Below are positions 16,139-25,301 of a stretch of 64,000 bases of DNA, piece by piece. The notes beneath the pieces were generated by a model, which was not told where the DNA came from, made no database searches, and was given only the letters and a program-made list of their open reading frames with translations. The position numbers were made by a program, and so were the translations under genes. Position 1 is the first letter of the stretch. The number at the start of each line of letters is the position of its first letter. This stretch comes from Mycolicibacterium sp. CBMA 234 (GTDB taxonomy: Bacteria; Actinomycetota; Actinomycetes; Mycobacteriales; Mycobacteriaceae), in the NCBI RefSeq assembly GCF_009729415.1, contig NZ_MPKW01000020.1:152147-216146 (forward strand), written 5' to 3'.

Positions 16139-16723
16139 ATGTCACATATCAATAATCTCCGGCGGCGTAGGACTGCGACCGAAGTCCAGGTACTGATGCT
16201 CGATGCCGCACGAGAGCTGTTCGCGGTCAAAGGTTTCCACGCAACGACCCGGGAGATTGCCGAGCGGGCGACCGTGACCGAACAGCTCCTGTTTAACCAC
16301 TTCACGTCCAAACAGCAGCTTTTCGCCGCCGCGGTGTTACAGCCCTTCGAGGCACTGGTCGAGCAGCAGCTGGTCGAATGGCAGCACGTGGTCGCGTTGG
16401 GTGCCGAACCGCACCAGATGATGCGTGTCTACGTCGAGGGGCTATGGACTCTGGTACGCGACAACCGGGCACTGTTCCGCGCGCTGAGCACCGATCCGTT
16501 CGGTGCGCACGTAACCCCCGTGCTGGACCGGCTTGAGCAGCTGACGGCCGAGATCGGACGGCGGCACAGTTACCGTTACGACGCGCATATCGCGGTGCGC
16601 ATCGTGTTCGCTGCGGTCACGGCTCTGGCGCTGCACGAAGAGGCGACCGCGGGCCGCAGCGAGGCCGACATCATCAACGAACTCGTCAATACCTTTGAGG
16701 CCGGACTGACCAGAGGGCGCTAG
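16139..16723 (+). CDS. TetR/AcrR family transcriptional regulator
   Basis: The protein has 194 residues. The helix-turn-helix region is AARELFAVKGFHATTREI followed by AERATVTEQLLFNHFTSKQQ (about residues 20-60). The ATG at 16139 is chosen because the region upstream to 16046 encodes the operator and would add an atypical N-terminus. It is divergent from the two-gene LLM operon across the 16097-16114 palindrome. It is predicted to repress itself and the LLM oxidoreductases. Confidence 0.92.
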   Translation: MSHINNLRRRRTATEVQVLMLDAARELFAVKGFHATTREIAERATVTEQLLFNHFTSKQQLFAAAVLQPFEALVEQQLVEWQHVVALGAEPHQMMRVYVEGLWTLVRDNRALFRALSTDPFGAHVTPVLDRLEQLTAEIGRRHSYRYDAHIAVRIVFAAVTALALHEEATAGRSEADIINELVNTFEAGLTRGR

Positions 16724-16755
16724 CCAAAGGTCGGGGTTCGGTCGAAGGCAGCCGA

Positions 16756-18330
16756 TCAGCGCTCCCGCTTGATGGCGTGCTGCGCCGCGAGGCGGCCGGG
16801 CCAGCCGGTGACCCCACCGCTGGGATGGGCGGCAGCACCCGCGAGATAGAGGCCCTCGATGGGGGTGTCATAGCCGCCGAATCCGCGAGCCGGCCGCCCC
16901 GGCCCGAGTCGATTCACCAGCATGTCGACGTGGAAGAAGGCACCGGCGGGCGCTGCGAATCGGTTCTCGAAATCCAGCGGCGTCGTTGCGACGCGCCCGA
17001 TCTCTGACTCGGTCCCACCGAGGAAGCGTAGTGCCGACTTCCAAATCTGTTCGGTGTAAGCGTCTTTCGCCATTTCCCAGCCGCCGTCGGGCCGCCGGGG
17101 AACGTTCGAGTTCAGATACAGCACGTCCCCGCCATCGGGGGCGATGGTCGGGTCGGCCGCCGACAGCACAGCCATGTACACCGGGGGATTGTCGATGTTG
17201 AGCCCCACGCGCATGGCGTACATCTGCTCGATATGGTCCTCGAGCGTGCCAGTCATGAATGTCGTGGTGCGGATGTCCTCGCCGTCCCGGGACTTGCGGC
17301 GAGCCTCGGCAGCCGGGAAACCAACCCGTCCGGCAAACGCAGCGTCGATCTTGTAGGCGGCGACGTTGATTGAGTTCGATGGAACCATCGCGATCCGATT
17401 GCGCTCCGCCCGCGTGAGCTTATCCGGTGCCATGAGCTTGCCGAAGGTCACCTGCGGGGCAAGGTTGGACAGCACACCCTCGCGCGCGTCGATGACCGTG
17501 CCGTCGTCGAGGCGGACGCCGATTGCCTGGTTGCCCTCGACAAGGATCTCGGCGACGGGGGCGTTGAGACGCAATTGGCCACCGTTGGATTCGAGCACCC
17601 CACGAAACGCGTTGACGAGGTTCGACATTCCGCCCCGTGGCCGCAAGATGCCTGGGCCACGGTGCACCGACGCGAACCCGAGAACGTATGCGCCGCTGCC
17701 GATTGTGTCAGGCGGCCCGATCATGCTCGTCCAGTAGGCCCACAGTCCGCGCATGGCGTCGGATTCGAACGTCTCCGAGATCCATTCGAACCCGTTGCAC
17801 TTCGCGAGTTGTCCGAGCAGCCTCCGGGTCGCTTTATCGGGCCGATGCTTCAGCAGGTACTTCGCGAAGTCCCCCGGACCCCAGGCCGACGGATGCTGGA
17901 TGAACAGGACGTCGACGAGGTCCATGATCCAGTTGATCGGCCCCTGTAGCTCTGCGTATGTCCGCGCATCTGTCTTGGAGAAGTAGCTGATGTCTTCGAT
18001 GGCCTTGCGCACGTCCCGCCACAGCAGCAGGGTGTCGCCATCGGGGTTGATCCAGCCGTAGGGGTGGTCCAGTGGCACGGTGGCGTAGCCGTGATCGGCA
18101 AGTCGCATCTGGCGGGCCAATGGGGTCTGTGCCATGAACATGTCGTCCATGGCCCCAAGGCTGAGTAGGTGATTCGGTGCCTCGGGGAGGTACGCGTGGC
18201 TGGCGGACAATCCGCCTGGCAGATCAAGCTGCTCCAGCACGCAGACGGTGCGTCCCTGTTCGGCAAGCGTTGCTCCGGCGGCCATGCCGTTGTGCCCGCC
18301 GCCGACGACGACGTAATCGAAGGATTCCAC
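16756..18330 (-). CDS. FAD-dependent phytoene-desaturase/PYROXD2-like oxidoreductase
   Basis: The protein has 524 residues and a GTG start with AAGGAAG upstream. The N-terminal FAD motif is DYVVVGGGHNGMAAGATLAE with VLEQLDLPGG after it. The GPGILRPRGGMSNLVNAF segment mid-chain and the C-terminal GLYLAGAAAHPSGGVTGWPG are typical of the phytoene dehydrogenase family. Members desaturate or isomerise isoprenoid and related lipids. It is convergent with the TetR gene and divergent from the SDR gene at 18782 across a 450-bp gap. It resembles the truncated flavoprotein at the left edge. Its actual substrate is unknown. Confidence 0.9.
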   Translation of the reverse strand: MESFDYVVVGGGHNGMAAGATLAEQGRTVCVLEQLDLPGGLSASHAYLPEAPNHLLSLGAMDDMFMAQTPLARQMRLADHGYATVPLDHPYGWINPDGDTLLLWRDVRKAIEDISYFSKTDARTYAELQGPINWIMDLVDVLFIQHPSAWGPGDFAKYLLKHRPDKATRRLLGQLAKCNGFEWISETFESDAMRGLWAYWTSMIGPPDTIGSGAYVLGFASVHRGPGILRPRGGMSNLVNAFRGVLESNGGQLRLNAPVAEILVEGNQAIGVRLDDGTVIDAREGVLSNLAPQVTFGKLMAPDKLTRAERNRIAMVPSNSINVAAYKIDAAFAGRVGFPAAEARRKSRDGEDIRTTTFMTGTLEDHIEQMYAMRVGLNIDNPPVYMAVLSAADPTIAPDGGDVLYLNSNVPRRPDGGWEMAKDAYTEQIWKSALRFLGGTESEIGRVATTPLDFENRFAAPAGAFFHVDMLVNRLGPGRPARGFGGYDTPIEGLYLAGAAAHPSGGVTGWPGRLAAQHAIKRER

Positions 18331-18781
18331 GCTTGCTTCCTTTGCGTCTAGGACCGGCCAACGGGCCTTGTCTTTTGAAGATACGTGACGTCGCAGAATC
18401 GGTGAACCCCCTAGCTGACGGGGTGTACTTCCGACGCCCTTCGGGTCGCGATTCGTCGCGAGCCATCTTGTGGCACTGGTGATCTGGCGGAGTCGTCACA
18501 GGGTGACAAAGTCCGGTCCGGTCATGGTGGCCCGATTTTCAGCAGCCCCGGTGCACACTGGTGCGGCAGGTGTCATGGCTGATCTGGCGCGGTCAATCGC
18601 GCCAGGGCCGAGGGTGCGGGCGAGGCGGGTCGGGGAGCTCGTTGACATGTGTGATCTACGCCGCTAGTGTTTTGAGACACAAAGGCTTAAATATCTAAAT
18701 CGGGTGCCGCGCATAACGCCGACGCCCGCGCCGTGTGACAGAAGTTGCACGAGCGAACAAATCAGGTGAAAGGTTAGCAAG
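18331..18781. other. Intergenic region, 451 bp, promoters and no clear gene
   Basis: This gap separates two divergent redox genes. Frames here lack ribosome sites and have no recognisable product. It contains TTTTGAGACACAAA (18670-18683), with TTTG/CAAA ends, and the AT-rich run CTTAAATATCTAAAT directly after it, 90-110 bp before the SDR start. Confidence 0.55.
18670..18683 (+). promoter_or_regulatory. TTTGAGACA-type element upstream of SDR
   Basis: TTTTGAGACACAAA is one of at least eleven TTTGAG/ATGAG-type elements seen in gaps of this window. Similar sequences stand upstream of the mce operon (23502) and of mceG (53061). It may be a promoter element or a regulator site. Confidence 0.4.
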
Positions 18782-19609
18782 ATGGGTCGCGTTGAAGGCA
18801 AAGTTGCGCTGATTTCGGGTCTTGCGCGCGGCCAGGGCCGCTCACACGCGGTCCGGCTCGCCGAAGAGGGCGCCGACATCATCGGGTTCGACGTCTGTGC
18901 CGACGACCCGAATGTGGAATACCCGCTGGCCACCCGTCACGACCTCGACGAAACCATCAACTTGGTCGAGAAGACCGGCCAACGCATCCACGCCGAGGTC
19001 GCCGATGTCCGCGACCACGAGGCCGTGAAGAAGATCATCGACGACGGCGTGGCCCAATTCGGCCGCCTGGACATCGTGCTGGCCAACGCCGGCATCATGG
19101 CGATCACCGGTGAACAGCGCTTGCGTCGCGATGCCTTCATCGCGGGCATCGATGTCATGCTCAACGGCGTGTACGACACGGTCAACCTCGCCATCCCGCA
19201 CATCGTCGCGGGCGGGCGCGGCGGCGCCATCGTCATCACCAGCTCGACCGCGGGCGTCTACGGCGGCATGGCCGACGGCAACCCGGGTGTCATGGGATAC
19301 ATCGCGTCCAAGCACGGGGTTGTCGGTCTGATGCGAGCGTGGGCGAATGCCCTTGCTCCGGAACGGATCCGGGTCAACACGGTGCACCCGACGGGCGTCA
19401 ACTCGCCGATGATCGCCAACGAGGCATTCGGCCGGTTCGTGCAGGAATTCCCGACCATCGCGTCGAACCTGCAGAACCCGCTGCCGGTCGAGAACGGCCT
19501 GATCGAGCCCGAGGACGTGACCAACACGATCCTGCACCTGGTGTCCGACACCGGCCGCTACATCACCGGCTCCACGGTGATGGTCGACGCGGGCTTCACC
19601 AACAAGTAG
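18782..19609 (+). CDS. Mycofactocin-type SDR family oxidoreductase
   Basis: The protein has 275 residues. The nucleotide loop GLARGQGRSHAVRLAEEGAD and the inserted segment after strand 2 (ATRHDLDETINLVEKTGQR, then ADVRD) are the hallmark of mycofactocin-coupled SDRs (carveol-dehydrogenase-like), which hold a non-exchangeable NAD reoxidised through mycofactocin. The catalytic Tyr173 and Lys177 (YIASK) and ANAGI are present. It oxidises an alcohol to a ketone or aldehyde; the substrate is probably a terpenoid or steroid alcohol by family analogy. It is convergent with the PknK-like gene, with a hairpin between. Confidence 0.9.
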   Translation: MGRVEGKVALISGLARGQGRSHAVRLAEEGADIIGFDVCADDPNVEYPLATRHDLDETINLVEKTGQRIHAEVADVRDHEAVKKIIDDGVAQFGRLDIVLANAGIMAITGEQRLRRDAFIAGIDVMLNGVYDTVNLAIPHIVAGGRGGAIVITSSTAGVYGGMADGNPGVMGYIASKHGVVGLMRAWANALAPERIRVNTVHPTGVNSPMIANEAFGRFVQEFPTIASNLQNPLPVENGLIEPEDVTNTILHLVSDTGRYITGSTVMVDAGFTNK

Positions 19610-19616
19610 TGGTAGG

Positions 19617-19642
19617 ACCTGGCGAGATCACGCCGGCCAGGT
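19617..19642. terminator. Hairpin between convergent SDR and pknK-like genes
   Basis: ACCTGGC (19617-19623) and GCCAGGT (19636-19642) form a 7-bp GC-rich stem with a 12-nt loop. It lies in the 18-bp gap and runs into the last codons of the kinase gene. Possible bidirectional terminator; no T-run. Confidence 0.45.
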
Positions 19643-22600
19643 GGGCAATGGCAACCCGTCGTCAAGGATTGTCGTAATGAAGTCCTTGACGACGGGACCC
19701 AGTTGGAGTCGCGCGGGTTCTGACGCGATACCCGCGATGACCTGAATCAGTCGTGGGCCCTCGTCTATGAAGACCCGCGGGATGCCACACTCGGCCCCGG
19801 TCTGTAGCAGCGGCGACAGCGCGGCAGACGCCTCGTCCCGTCGTTTCGCGGCGTCCAACGCAGACACCAGCAGTAAGCCCGACGCCAGGTGGGCTCGCGG
19901 TCGAATGTGTTGAGCGGTATGGGCATGCAGCGCTTCGGCTCGTTCGACTGCCGCGGCGAGCCGGTCCGTATTACCGCGCCGCAGCAGCCACCGGATGGCA
20001 GTCGATTCGTCGAGCTCCGCAGTCTCGACGGCAATCCCTGACAGATCGTCCAACGCCACGGGTGCCGCCGGTGCGCCGTCGGGCGCGGAGGCCGGAATAC
20101 CCAGGCGGGCCTGTTCGTTGCGCATGCGGGCTTCCAGGCGGGGTAGCCGGAAGCGCACGGCAGCTTCCTGGCCGACATCGAATCGCTCCTTGGCACTGAA
20201 GAATTCACCGCGAATGGCCTTCACTCGACCTCCGGTGGCGTACGTCGCGATCATGAAGTCGACCAACGCGAATTCTGAACCGAGCGCGGCGCCGGCATCC
20301 AACAGTTGCTCGGCTTCGTCCAGCCTGCCTTGCTCGTAGCGCAGCGCACCCAAGAGGACTCCCGCAAGTCGCGCCGGTACCGAGTGCCTGCCGCCGATCG
20401 TCTCGGCGACCGAGATCGCGGTTTCGAAATGCATTTCAGCTGTGTCGATCTCAAGTAGCTCGTGTGCCGAGAGGCCGGCAAAGCAGTGCGCGAACATCAC
20501 GCCGAATGGCCCACGACTTTCCTTCTGGTACTGCTCGGCCCAACTCTGTCTCCGCAGCGCCCCAGCAAGGTCGAACGTGTGTATCGAGGCATACACGTCG
20601 GCGCCGGCGGCCGCCGATACCTGCCACTGGGGTAGCTCGGCGGCTTGCTCGAGTGCGGGACCGACCAGCGCATGCACGTCGGCCACGTCGTCGGCGAAGA
20701 TCGCGAAAACTGCCCTCAGTACGTCGGCTTTCATCTGCAGATCGGACGATTCCGCCGGTTTGAGGGAGGAAAAAGAGAGCGCCGAGTCCACTCGGGCCAA
20801 CGCAGACCGGGCCAGGTCGGCGTGGCGTGTGAGGATCTGCGCGGCGGCAATCGCGACCTGTAATCGGGGGCGGGTGCGCGACAGCGTGGTGGGCAGCTTG
20901 TCGATCAGTGCCATCAGACTCGCGCTCAGTCCGCGATCAAGTAGGCGCATCCCTTGGCGCTCAACGATTTCCACCGCGAGTTCGGTGTCGCCAGCGGCCA
21001 TGGCGTGGTCGACGGCCTCGCTGAGTTGCATACGGTCGCTGAACCACTGCGCGGCCCGCAGATGCAGCTCCCGTTTACGGGTCGGATTGTCACGTTCGAG
21101 CCGGCGGCGCAGGAAATCCGCGAAGAGATGGTGGATTCGGTACCAGTCAGTGTCGCCGCCCAGTCGGTCGATGAACAGGTCCTGGCGCACGATGTCGTCG
21201 AGCATGGCCTGGGCGTCAGGGCGGTCGCTCAACGCAGTGGCCAGTTCGCCGCAGATCCGCTCTGCCACGCAGATGTCGAGGAGGAAGCCCGACAGACGGG
21301 GGTCGAGATTTTCGAGGACGTTGTCGGCGAGAAACTGGCCGATGGCCTGGTGCCGACCGGAGATCTCGTCGACTGCCAAGGTCTTTCCCGGGCCGAGTCC
21401 GATTGTCGCGAGCTGAATGGCCGCCGCCCAGCCTTCGGTGGAGTCGGTGAGCCGCTCGATTTCTGAGGTATCCAGCGCCAATCCGCACCGTTCCTCAACG
21501 AATGCCCGGGTCTCATCGACATCGAAACGCATGGCAGCGGCGTCGATTTCGGTCAGTTCGTCTCGTAGCCGCAACCGGCCGATCGGGAGTCCAGCCAAGG
21601 TTCGGCTGGTGATCACCAGTTGCAGCTCCGGGCAGTCGCTATCGAGCAGCATTTCCAGGATGCCGGTGGCCGGCGACGCGGCGATGCGGTGCCAGTCGTC
21701 GATGATCAGCGCGAATCCGTTGCCTTGCTTGGGTATCTGATCGATGAACCTGCCGAGGACCTCGGGTTCGGCGTCGGCGCCGAATTGCTGGAGGAGGGCA
21801 ATCAACCCTGCCACCAGGTCGGGTTCCACCCGCGCTGCCGCATCTACCAGGTGAGTCAGGAAAGATACTCTGTTGCAGTCGTTTTCGTCGACGGTCAGCC
21901 AGGCGACAGTGCTTCCGGTGGCGAGCAGCTTGTCGCGAAACTGTGCGGCAAGCGTGCTCTTGCCGAACCCCGCCGGGCCGTGGATGAGAGTCAACCGGCG
22001 TGCGCCACGAGACTCGAGCGCTTCGATGAGGCGATTGCGGACGACTGTGCGCCGCGCGGGCGCGGGCGGCCGAAACCGGATCGACGGGCCGGTTGGCCGG
22101 TGATCATCCGCAGAGTGTCGGTACGGTCCTCTCGCGGCGGGTTCGGTTGCGGGCGCACCCAAAACTGAATCGCTGGCGGTCGCGGCCTCCGGTATCACCA
22201 TGATGTCCGGCAGGTAGCCGAGCATCTCTTGCACGCGCTGGAGGTGCCGGCCGAAGTCGGCTGCGCTCTTTTGCCGATCTGCGCCGTCGGGCGCCATCGC
22301 CTGTGCGATGACAGTTGTCAGCTCGGGGGGAATCGCGGCGCTGTTGAGGTCGTCGTGCACTCGTTCGACGATGCGCAGGAACTGCGTGACCCCGCGCTCG
22401 CCCGGTCGGCGTTCGTAGGCAGGGTGACCGGTGAGGGTATAGAACAGTGTTGCGGCAAGACCATAGATGTCGGAGGCCACGGTTGGCGGTTCGCCAATCA
22501 GCACTTCCGGCGCGGAGAATGCCGGTGACGCGGTGATCACCCGCGCCGACGTTTCGAAAGCTCCGGCGATGCGCGAAATGCCGAAGTCGGCGAGTTGGGG

Positions 22601-23092
22601 CTCGCCATAGGCCGACACGAGGATGTTCGCGGGTTTGATGTCGCGATGCAGGATCGCGGTGGCGTGAGCAGTCTCCAGGGCGCCGGCGATTTTGATCCCG
22701 AGTCGCAGGCAGTCGGACGTGCCCATCGGACCTGCCCGCTTGATCCGATCGAGTATCGAGCCGCGCGCGTGGTACGGCATGACGATGTACGGTTCGCCGC
22801 GACTGGTGACATCGACGTGCAGCACCCCAACGATGTTGGGATGTCCGGAAAGTCGTCCCATTGCCCGCTGTTCACGCAGGAATCGGGTCAGGTCGTCATC
22901 GTCGTGATTGGGATCGAGCACCTTGATGGCCACTGTGCGGTCCAAGCTTGTTTCTATGCCGCGATAGACCGCGCCGAAGCCGCCCTTTCCCACCAGGGTG
23001 ACGTCGGCGAAACCGACCTTGGTCAGCTCTTGGTCAATGGGTTCGGCGAGAGCGCGCTGAGTCTCAGTGGGGTCGGCTGCGGACGACGTCAC
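19628..23092 (-). CDS. pknK: PknK-like Ser/Thr protein kinase with MalT-like ATPase module
   Basis: The protein has 1154 residues from GTG 23092, which follows GGAGGAAGG; an ATG at 23203 would add 37 atypical residues. The N-terminal kinase domain has VGKGGFGAVYRG, VAIKVLD, LHRDIKPANIL, DFGIS and SPAFSAPEVL. A P-loop ATPase begins near residue 370 (HGPAGFGKSTLAAQF), with LIIDDWH downstream, followed by a long helical TPR-like region as in MalT/LuxR regulators but no evident C-terminal HTH. This layout matches M. tuberculosis PknK, which modulates transcription under stress. It sits beside the mce operon and may tune it (inference). Confidence 0.9.
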   Translation of the reverse strand: MTSSAADPTETQRALAEPIDQELTKVGFADVTLVGKGGFGAVYRGIETSLDRTVAIKVLDPNHDDDDLTRFLREQRAMGRLSGHPNIVGVLHVDVTSRGEPYIVMPYHARGSILDRIKRAGPMGTSDCLRLGIKIAGALETAHATAILHRDIKPANILVSAYGEPQLADFGISRIAGAFETSARVITASPAFSAPEVLIGEPPTVASDIYGLAATLFYTLTGHPAYERRPGERGVTQFLRIVERVHDDLNSAAIPPELTTVIAQAMAPDGADRQKSAADFGRHLQRVQEMLGYLPDIMVIPEAATASDSVLGAPATEPAARGPYRHSADDHRPTGPSIRFRPPAPARRTVVRNRLIEALESRGARRLTLIHGPAGFGKSTLAAQFRDKLLATGSTVAWLTVDENDCNRVSFLTHLVDAAARVEPDLVAGLIALLQQFGADAEPEVLGRFIDQIPKQGNGFALIIDDWHRIAASPATGILEMLLDSDCPELQLVITSRTLAGLPIGRLRLRDELTEIDAAAMRFDVDETRAFVEERCGLALDTSEIERLTDSTEGWAAAIQLATIGLGPGKTLAVDEISGRHQAIGQFLADNVLENLDPRLSGFLLDICVAERICGELATALSDRPDAQAMLDDIVRQDLFIDRLGGDTDWYRIHHLFADFLRRRLERDNPTRKRELHLRAAQWFSDRMQLSEAVDHAMAAGDTELAVEIVERQGMRLLDRGLSASLMALIDKLPTTLSRTRPRLQVAIAAAQILTRHADLARSALARVDSALSFSSLKPAESSDLQMKADVLRAVFAIFADDVADVHALVGPALEQAAELPQWQVSAAAGADVYASIHTFDLAGALRRQSWAEQYQKESRGPFGVMFAHCFAGLSAHELLEIDTAEMHFETAISVAETIGGRHSVPARLAGVLLGALRYEQGRLDEAEQLLDAGAALGSEFALVDFMIATYATGGRVKAIRGEFFSAKERFDVGQEAAVRFRLPRLEARMRNEQARLGIPASAPDGAPAAPVALDDLSGIAVETAELDESTAIRWLLRRGNTDRLAAAVERAEALHAHTAQHIRPRAHLASGLLLVSALDAAKRRDEASAALSPLLQTGAECGIPRVFIDEGPRLIQVIAGIASEPARLQLGPVVKDFITTILDDGLPLPTWPA

Positions 23093-23501
23093 GGCGGCCA
23101 CCTTCCTCCGAGCGGATGGTGCCGTAACAGCGTATGTCTGTGGCCGGAGCCGCGTCACGATTGTCGCGCTAGTTAATATTCTGGCGATTTTGTCCGCCGG
23201 CAAATGAAGTTATGAGACTAACGGTATCGGTGCGTTACTGGACGGCTCGTATCGAAACTTTCCGCCGATGGATCGAAACGATGGCGACTGGCGAGTGGTA
23301 TCGCGGGCGGGGGAGTGGGGCAGAGCCCGGCCCGGTAGCTGCGCGACGGGTTTGTCGGCGCGACCGCTCCCGGGCTGTGGCTCTAAATAGCTTGCTGTGC
23401 AACATCTTTCGAGGAGTGACCCAAAGCGGTCCAGTCTGCGCGATGCGATTGTGTGATGCGCCGCCCGCTGATTGACAACTGTGACCCGGGCCTCTATCTT
23501 A

Positions 23502-23512
23502 TTTTGAGACAT
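23502..23512 (+). promoter_or_regulatory. TTTGAGACA-type element upstream of mce operon
   Basis: TTTTGAGACAT is 85 bp before the leader ORF. It matches the element before mceG at 53061 (TATGAGACAT) and before the SDR gene at 18670, which would link the importer with its ATPase. Confidence 0.45.
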
Positions 23513-23543
23513 GGCGACTAATAACCCAAGAAGAAGTCCTTAA

Positions 23544-23560
23544 ATCTACGACGTGTAGAT
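23544..23560. promoter_or_regulatory. Inverted repeat upstream of mce operon
   Basis: ATCTAC-GACGT-GTAGAT is a perfect 6-bp inverted repeat around 5 bp, starting just after CTTAA. It ends 26 bp before the leader start, near where transcription initiation would occur. Candidate operator. Confidence 0.55.
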
Positions 23561-23586
23561 AACATCTCGGAGCATGGAGGCTGGGC

Positions 23587-23679
23587 ATGGCGGAAGTTGA
23601 GATGTCGTCGGAGCAACGCTCCGTCGGAGGCGCTCTGCTCTGCGTGCTCGGGTCAGTCGGCACTACAGAAGGTAAGTGA
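23587..23679 (+). CDS. Short leader ORF coupled to yrbEA (30 codons)
   Basis: An ATG at 23587 follows GGAGG (23576-23580) with 6-nt spacing and opens a 30-codon frame. Its TGA overlaps the ATG of yrbEA by one base (TGATG). The peptide starts MAEVEMSSEQRSVGG and ends in GTTEGK, with a short hydrophobic middle. The strong ribosome site and the overlap suggest it is translated and couples translation into yrbEA, or acts as a regulatory leader. No similarity is recognised. It could also simply be part of the 5' untranslated region. Confidence 0.5.
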   Translation: MAEVEMSSEQRSVGGALLCVLGSVGTTEGK

Positions 23680-24446
23680 TGGTATCTACCAACGCTGCGT
23701 TGAAACCCGTCCGGGCGATGGGCGGTTTCTTCGCGATGATGCTGGACACGTTCGCCCTCATCCCCAAGCGGCCCTTCGCCTGGCGCGAATTCCTGTTGCA
23801 GTCCTGGTTTGTGGCACGCGTGTCGCTGGTGCCGACGCTGCTACTGGCCATCCCGTTCACCGTGCTGCTGATCTTCACCTTCAACATCCTGTTGGTGGAG
23901 TTCGGTGCGGCCGACTTCTCGGGCACGGGTGCGGCCTACGGTGCGGTCACCCAGATCGGCCCGGTCGTCACGGTGCTCGTGGTCGCCGGCGCGGGCGCCA
24001 CCGCAATGTGCGCCGACCTGGGCGCGCGCACCATTCGCGATGAGCTCGACGCGCTGAGGGTTATGGGCGTCAACCCGATTCAGTCGCTGGTGGTGCCCCG
24101 GGTGCTTGCAGCCACCGTCGTGGCAACGGCACTGTCGTCGGTCGTGATCGTCGTCGGCATCGTCGGCAGCTTCTTCTTCTCGGTGTTCATCCAGCACGTC
24201 ACGCCTGGCGCCTTCGCCGGCGGCATGACCCTGATCACCCACGCATCGGACCTTTTCATCTCGCTGATCAAGGCAGCGTTGTTCGGCCTGACAGCCGGGC
24301 TGATCGCTTGCTACAAAGGCATTTCGGCCGGCGGTGGCCCGGCCGGCGTCGGTAACGCCGTCAACGAAACCGTTGTGTTCACCTTCATGGCGCTGTTCGC
24401 GATCAACATCATCGCGACCGCCGTCGGAATCCAGGCCACGCTGTGA
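23679..24446 (+). CDS. yrbEA: YrbE/MlaE-family ABC transporter permease A
   Basis: The protein has 255 residues. It is an MlaE-type permease with several membrane helices and the family segment ARTIRDELDALRVMGVNP (EQ-loop-like region that contacts the ATPase), ending with SAGGGPAGVGNAVNETVVFTF. AGAAGG precedes the ATG at 23679; a GTG at 23676 is also in frame. With YrbEB it forms the inner-membrane core of a Mce lipid importer. Its stop overlaps the yrbEB start (GTGA). Confidence 0.96.
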   Translation: MVSTNAALKPVRAMGGFFAMMLDTFALIPKRPFAWREFLLQSWFVARVSLVPTLLLAIPFTVLLIFTFNILLVEFGAADFSGTGAAYGAVTQIGPVVTVLVVAGAGATAMCADLGARTIRDELDALRVMGVNPIQSLVVPRVLAATVVATALSSVVIVVGIVGSFFFSVFIQHVTPGAFAGGMTLITHASDLFISLIKAALFGLTAGLIACYKGISAGGGPAGVGNAVNETVVFTFMALFAINIIATAVGIQATL

Positions 24447-25297
24447 CCGGGGCAGCGCCGAGCAAGCGATTCGGCTGGCTCTCGAAGGTATGGCCGAACT
24501 TCGCGGCCAGCTGGAGCCGCATGGGCGAACAAGGGCAGTTCTACAGCAAGACGCTGATGTCCTGCGGCGACGTGGTGATGCGGTACCGCACCGAGCTTGT
24601 CCGTCTGATCGGCGTGACCAGCCTTGGAACCGGTGCTCTTGCTGTCATCGGTGGCACGGTCGTCATCGTCGGCTTCCTGACGATGTCCACCGGCGCCCTG
24701 GTCGCCATCCAGGGCTACAACCAGTTCTCGCAGGTCGGCGTCGAGGCGCTGACCGGATTCGCGTCCGCCTACTTCAATGTCCGGCTGATTGCGCCCGTCA
24801 TCTCGGCGATCGGGCTGGCGTCGACCATCGGCGCCGGAGCGACAGCACAGCTGGGCGCCATGCGGATCAATGAGGAGATCGACGCGCTTGAGGTGATGGG
24901 TGTGCGGTCGATTGCCTACCTGGCATCGAGCCGTGTCATTGCCGGCGCCGTCGTCATCATTCCGCTGTACAGCGTGGCGGTTTTGACGGCTTTCTGGGCT
25001 GCGCGATTCGGGACGACGTTCGTCTATGGCCAGTCGGTCGGTGTCTACGACCACTACTTCAACACGTTCCTGAACCCGACGGACCTGCTGTGGTCGTTCT
25101 TTCAGGCACTCATGATGGCCACCGTCATCATGCTGATCCACACCTACTACGGCTTCACAGCCAGTGGCGGACCGGCAGGCGTGGGTGAGGCCGTCGGCCG
25201 CGCTGTACGTACCTCGCTCATCGCCGCGGTGTTCGTGACGTTGTTCCTCTCACTGGCCATTTATGGCCAGTCCGGCAACTTCCACCTCTCGGGATAG
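24443..25297 (+). CDS. yrbEB: YrbE/MlaE-family ABC transporter permease B
   Basis: The protein has 284 residues and a GTG start within the yrbEA stop. It has a cytoplasmic N-terminal extension, then MlaE helices, the coupling segment GAMRINEEIDALEVMGVRS and TASGGPAGVGEAVGRAV near the end. It pairs with YrbEA. The ATPase for such complexes in mycobacteria is MceG, and a mceG-type gene is found 28 kb downstream in this window. mceA follows after 4 nt. Confidence 0.96.
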   Translation: MTGAAPSKRFGWLSKVWPNFAASWSRMGEQGQFYSKTLMSCGDVVMRYRTELVRLIGVTSLGTGALAVIGGTVVIVGFLTMSTGALVAIQGYNQFSQVGVEALTGFASAYFNVRLIAPVISAIGLASTIGAGATAQLGAMRINEEIDALEVMGVRSIAYLASSRVIAGAVVIIPLYSVAVLTAFWAARFGTTFVYGQSVGVYDHYFNTFLNPTDLLWSFFQALMMATVIMLIHTYYGFTASGGPAGVGEAVGRAVRTSLIAAVFVTLFLSLAIYGQSGNFHLSG

Positions 25298-25301
25298 GGC
25301 A

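Larger units (their letters stand above)
23204..23586. promoter_or_regulatory. Upstream control region of the mce operon
   Basis: This 380-bp gap between divergent pknK-like and mce genes holds no convincing gene in its first 280 bp. The last 100 bp contains CTATCTTATTTTGAGACAT, then the inverted repeat at 23544-23560, then GGAGG for the leader ORF. Promoters for the mce operon and probably for pknK lie here. Confidence 0.55.
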
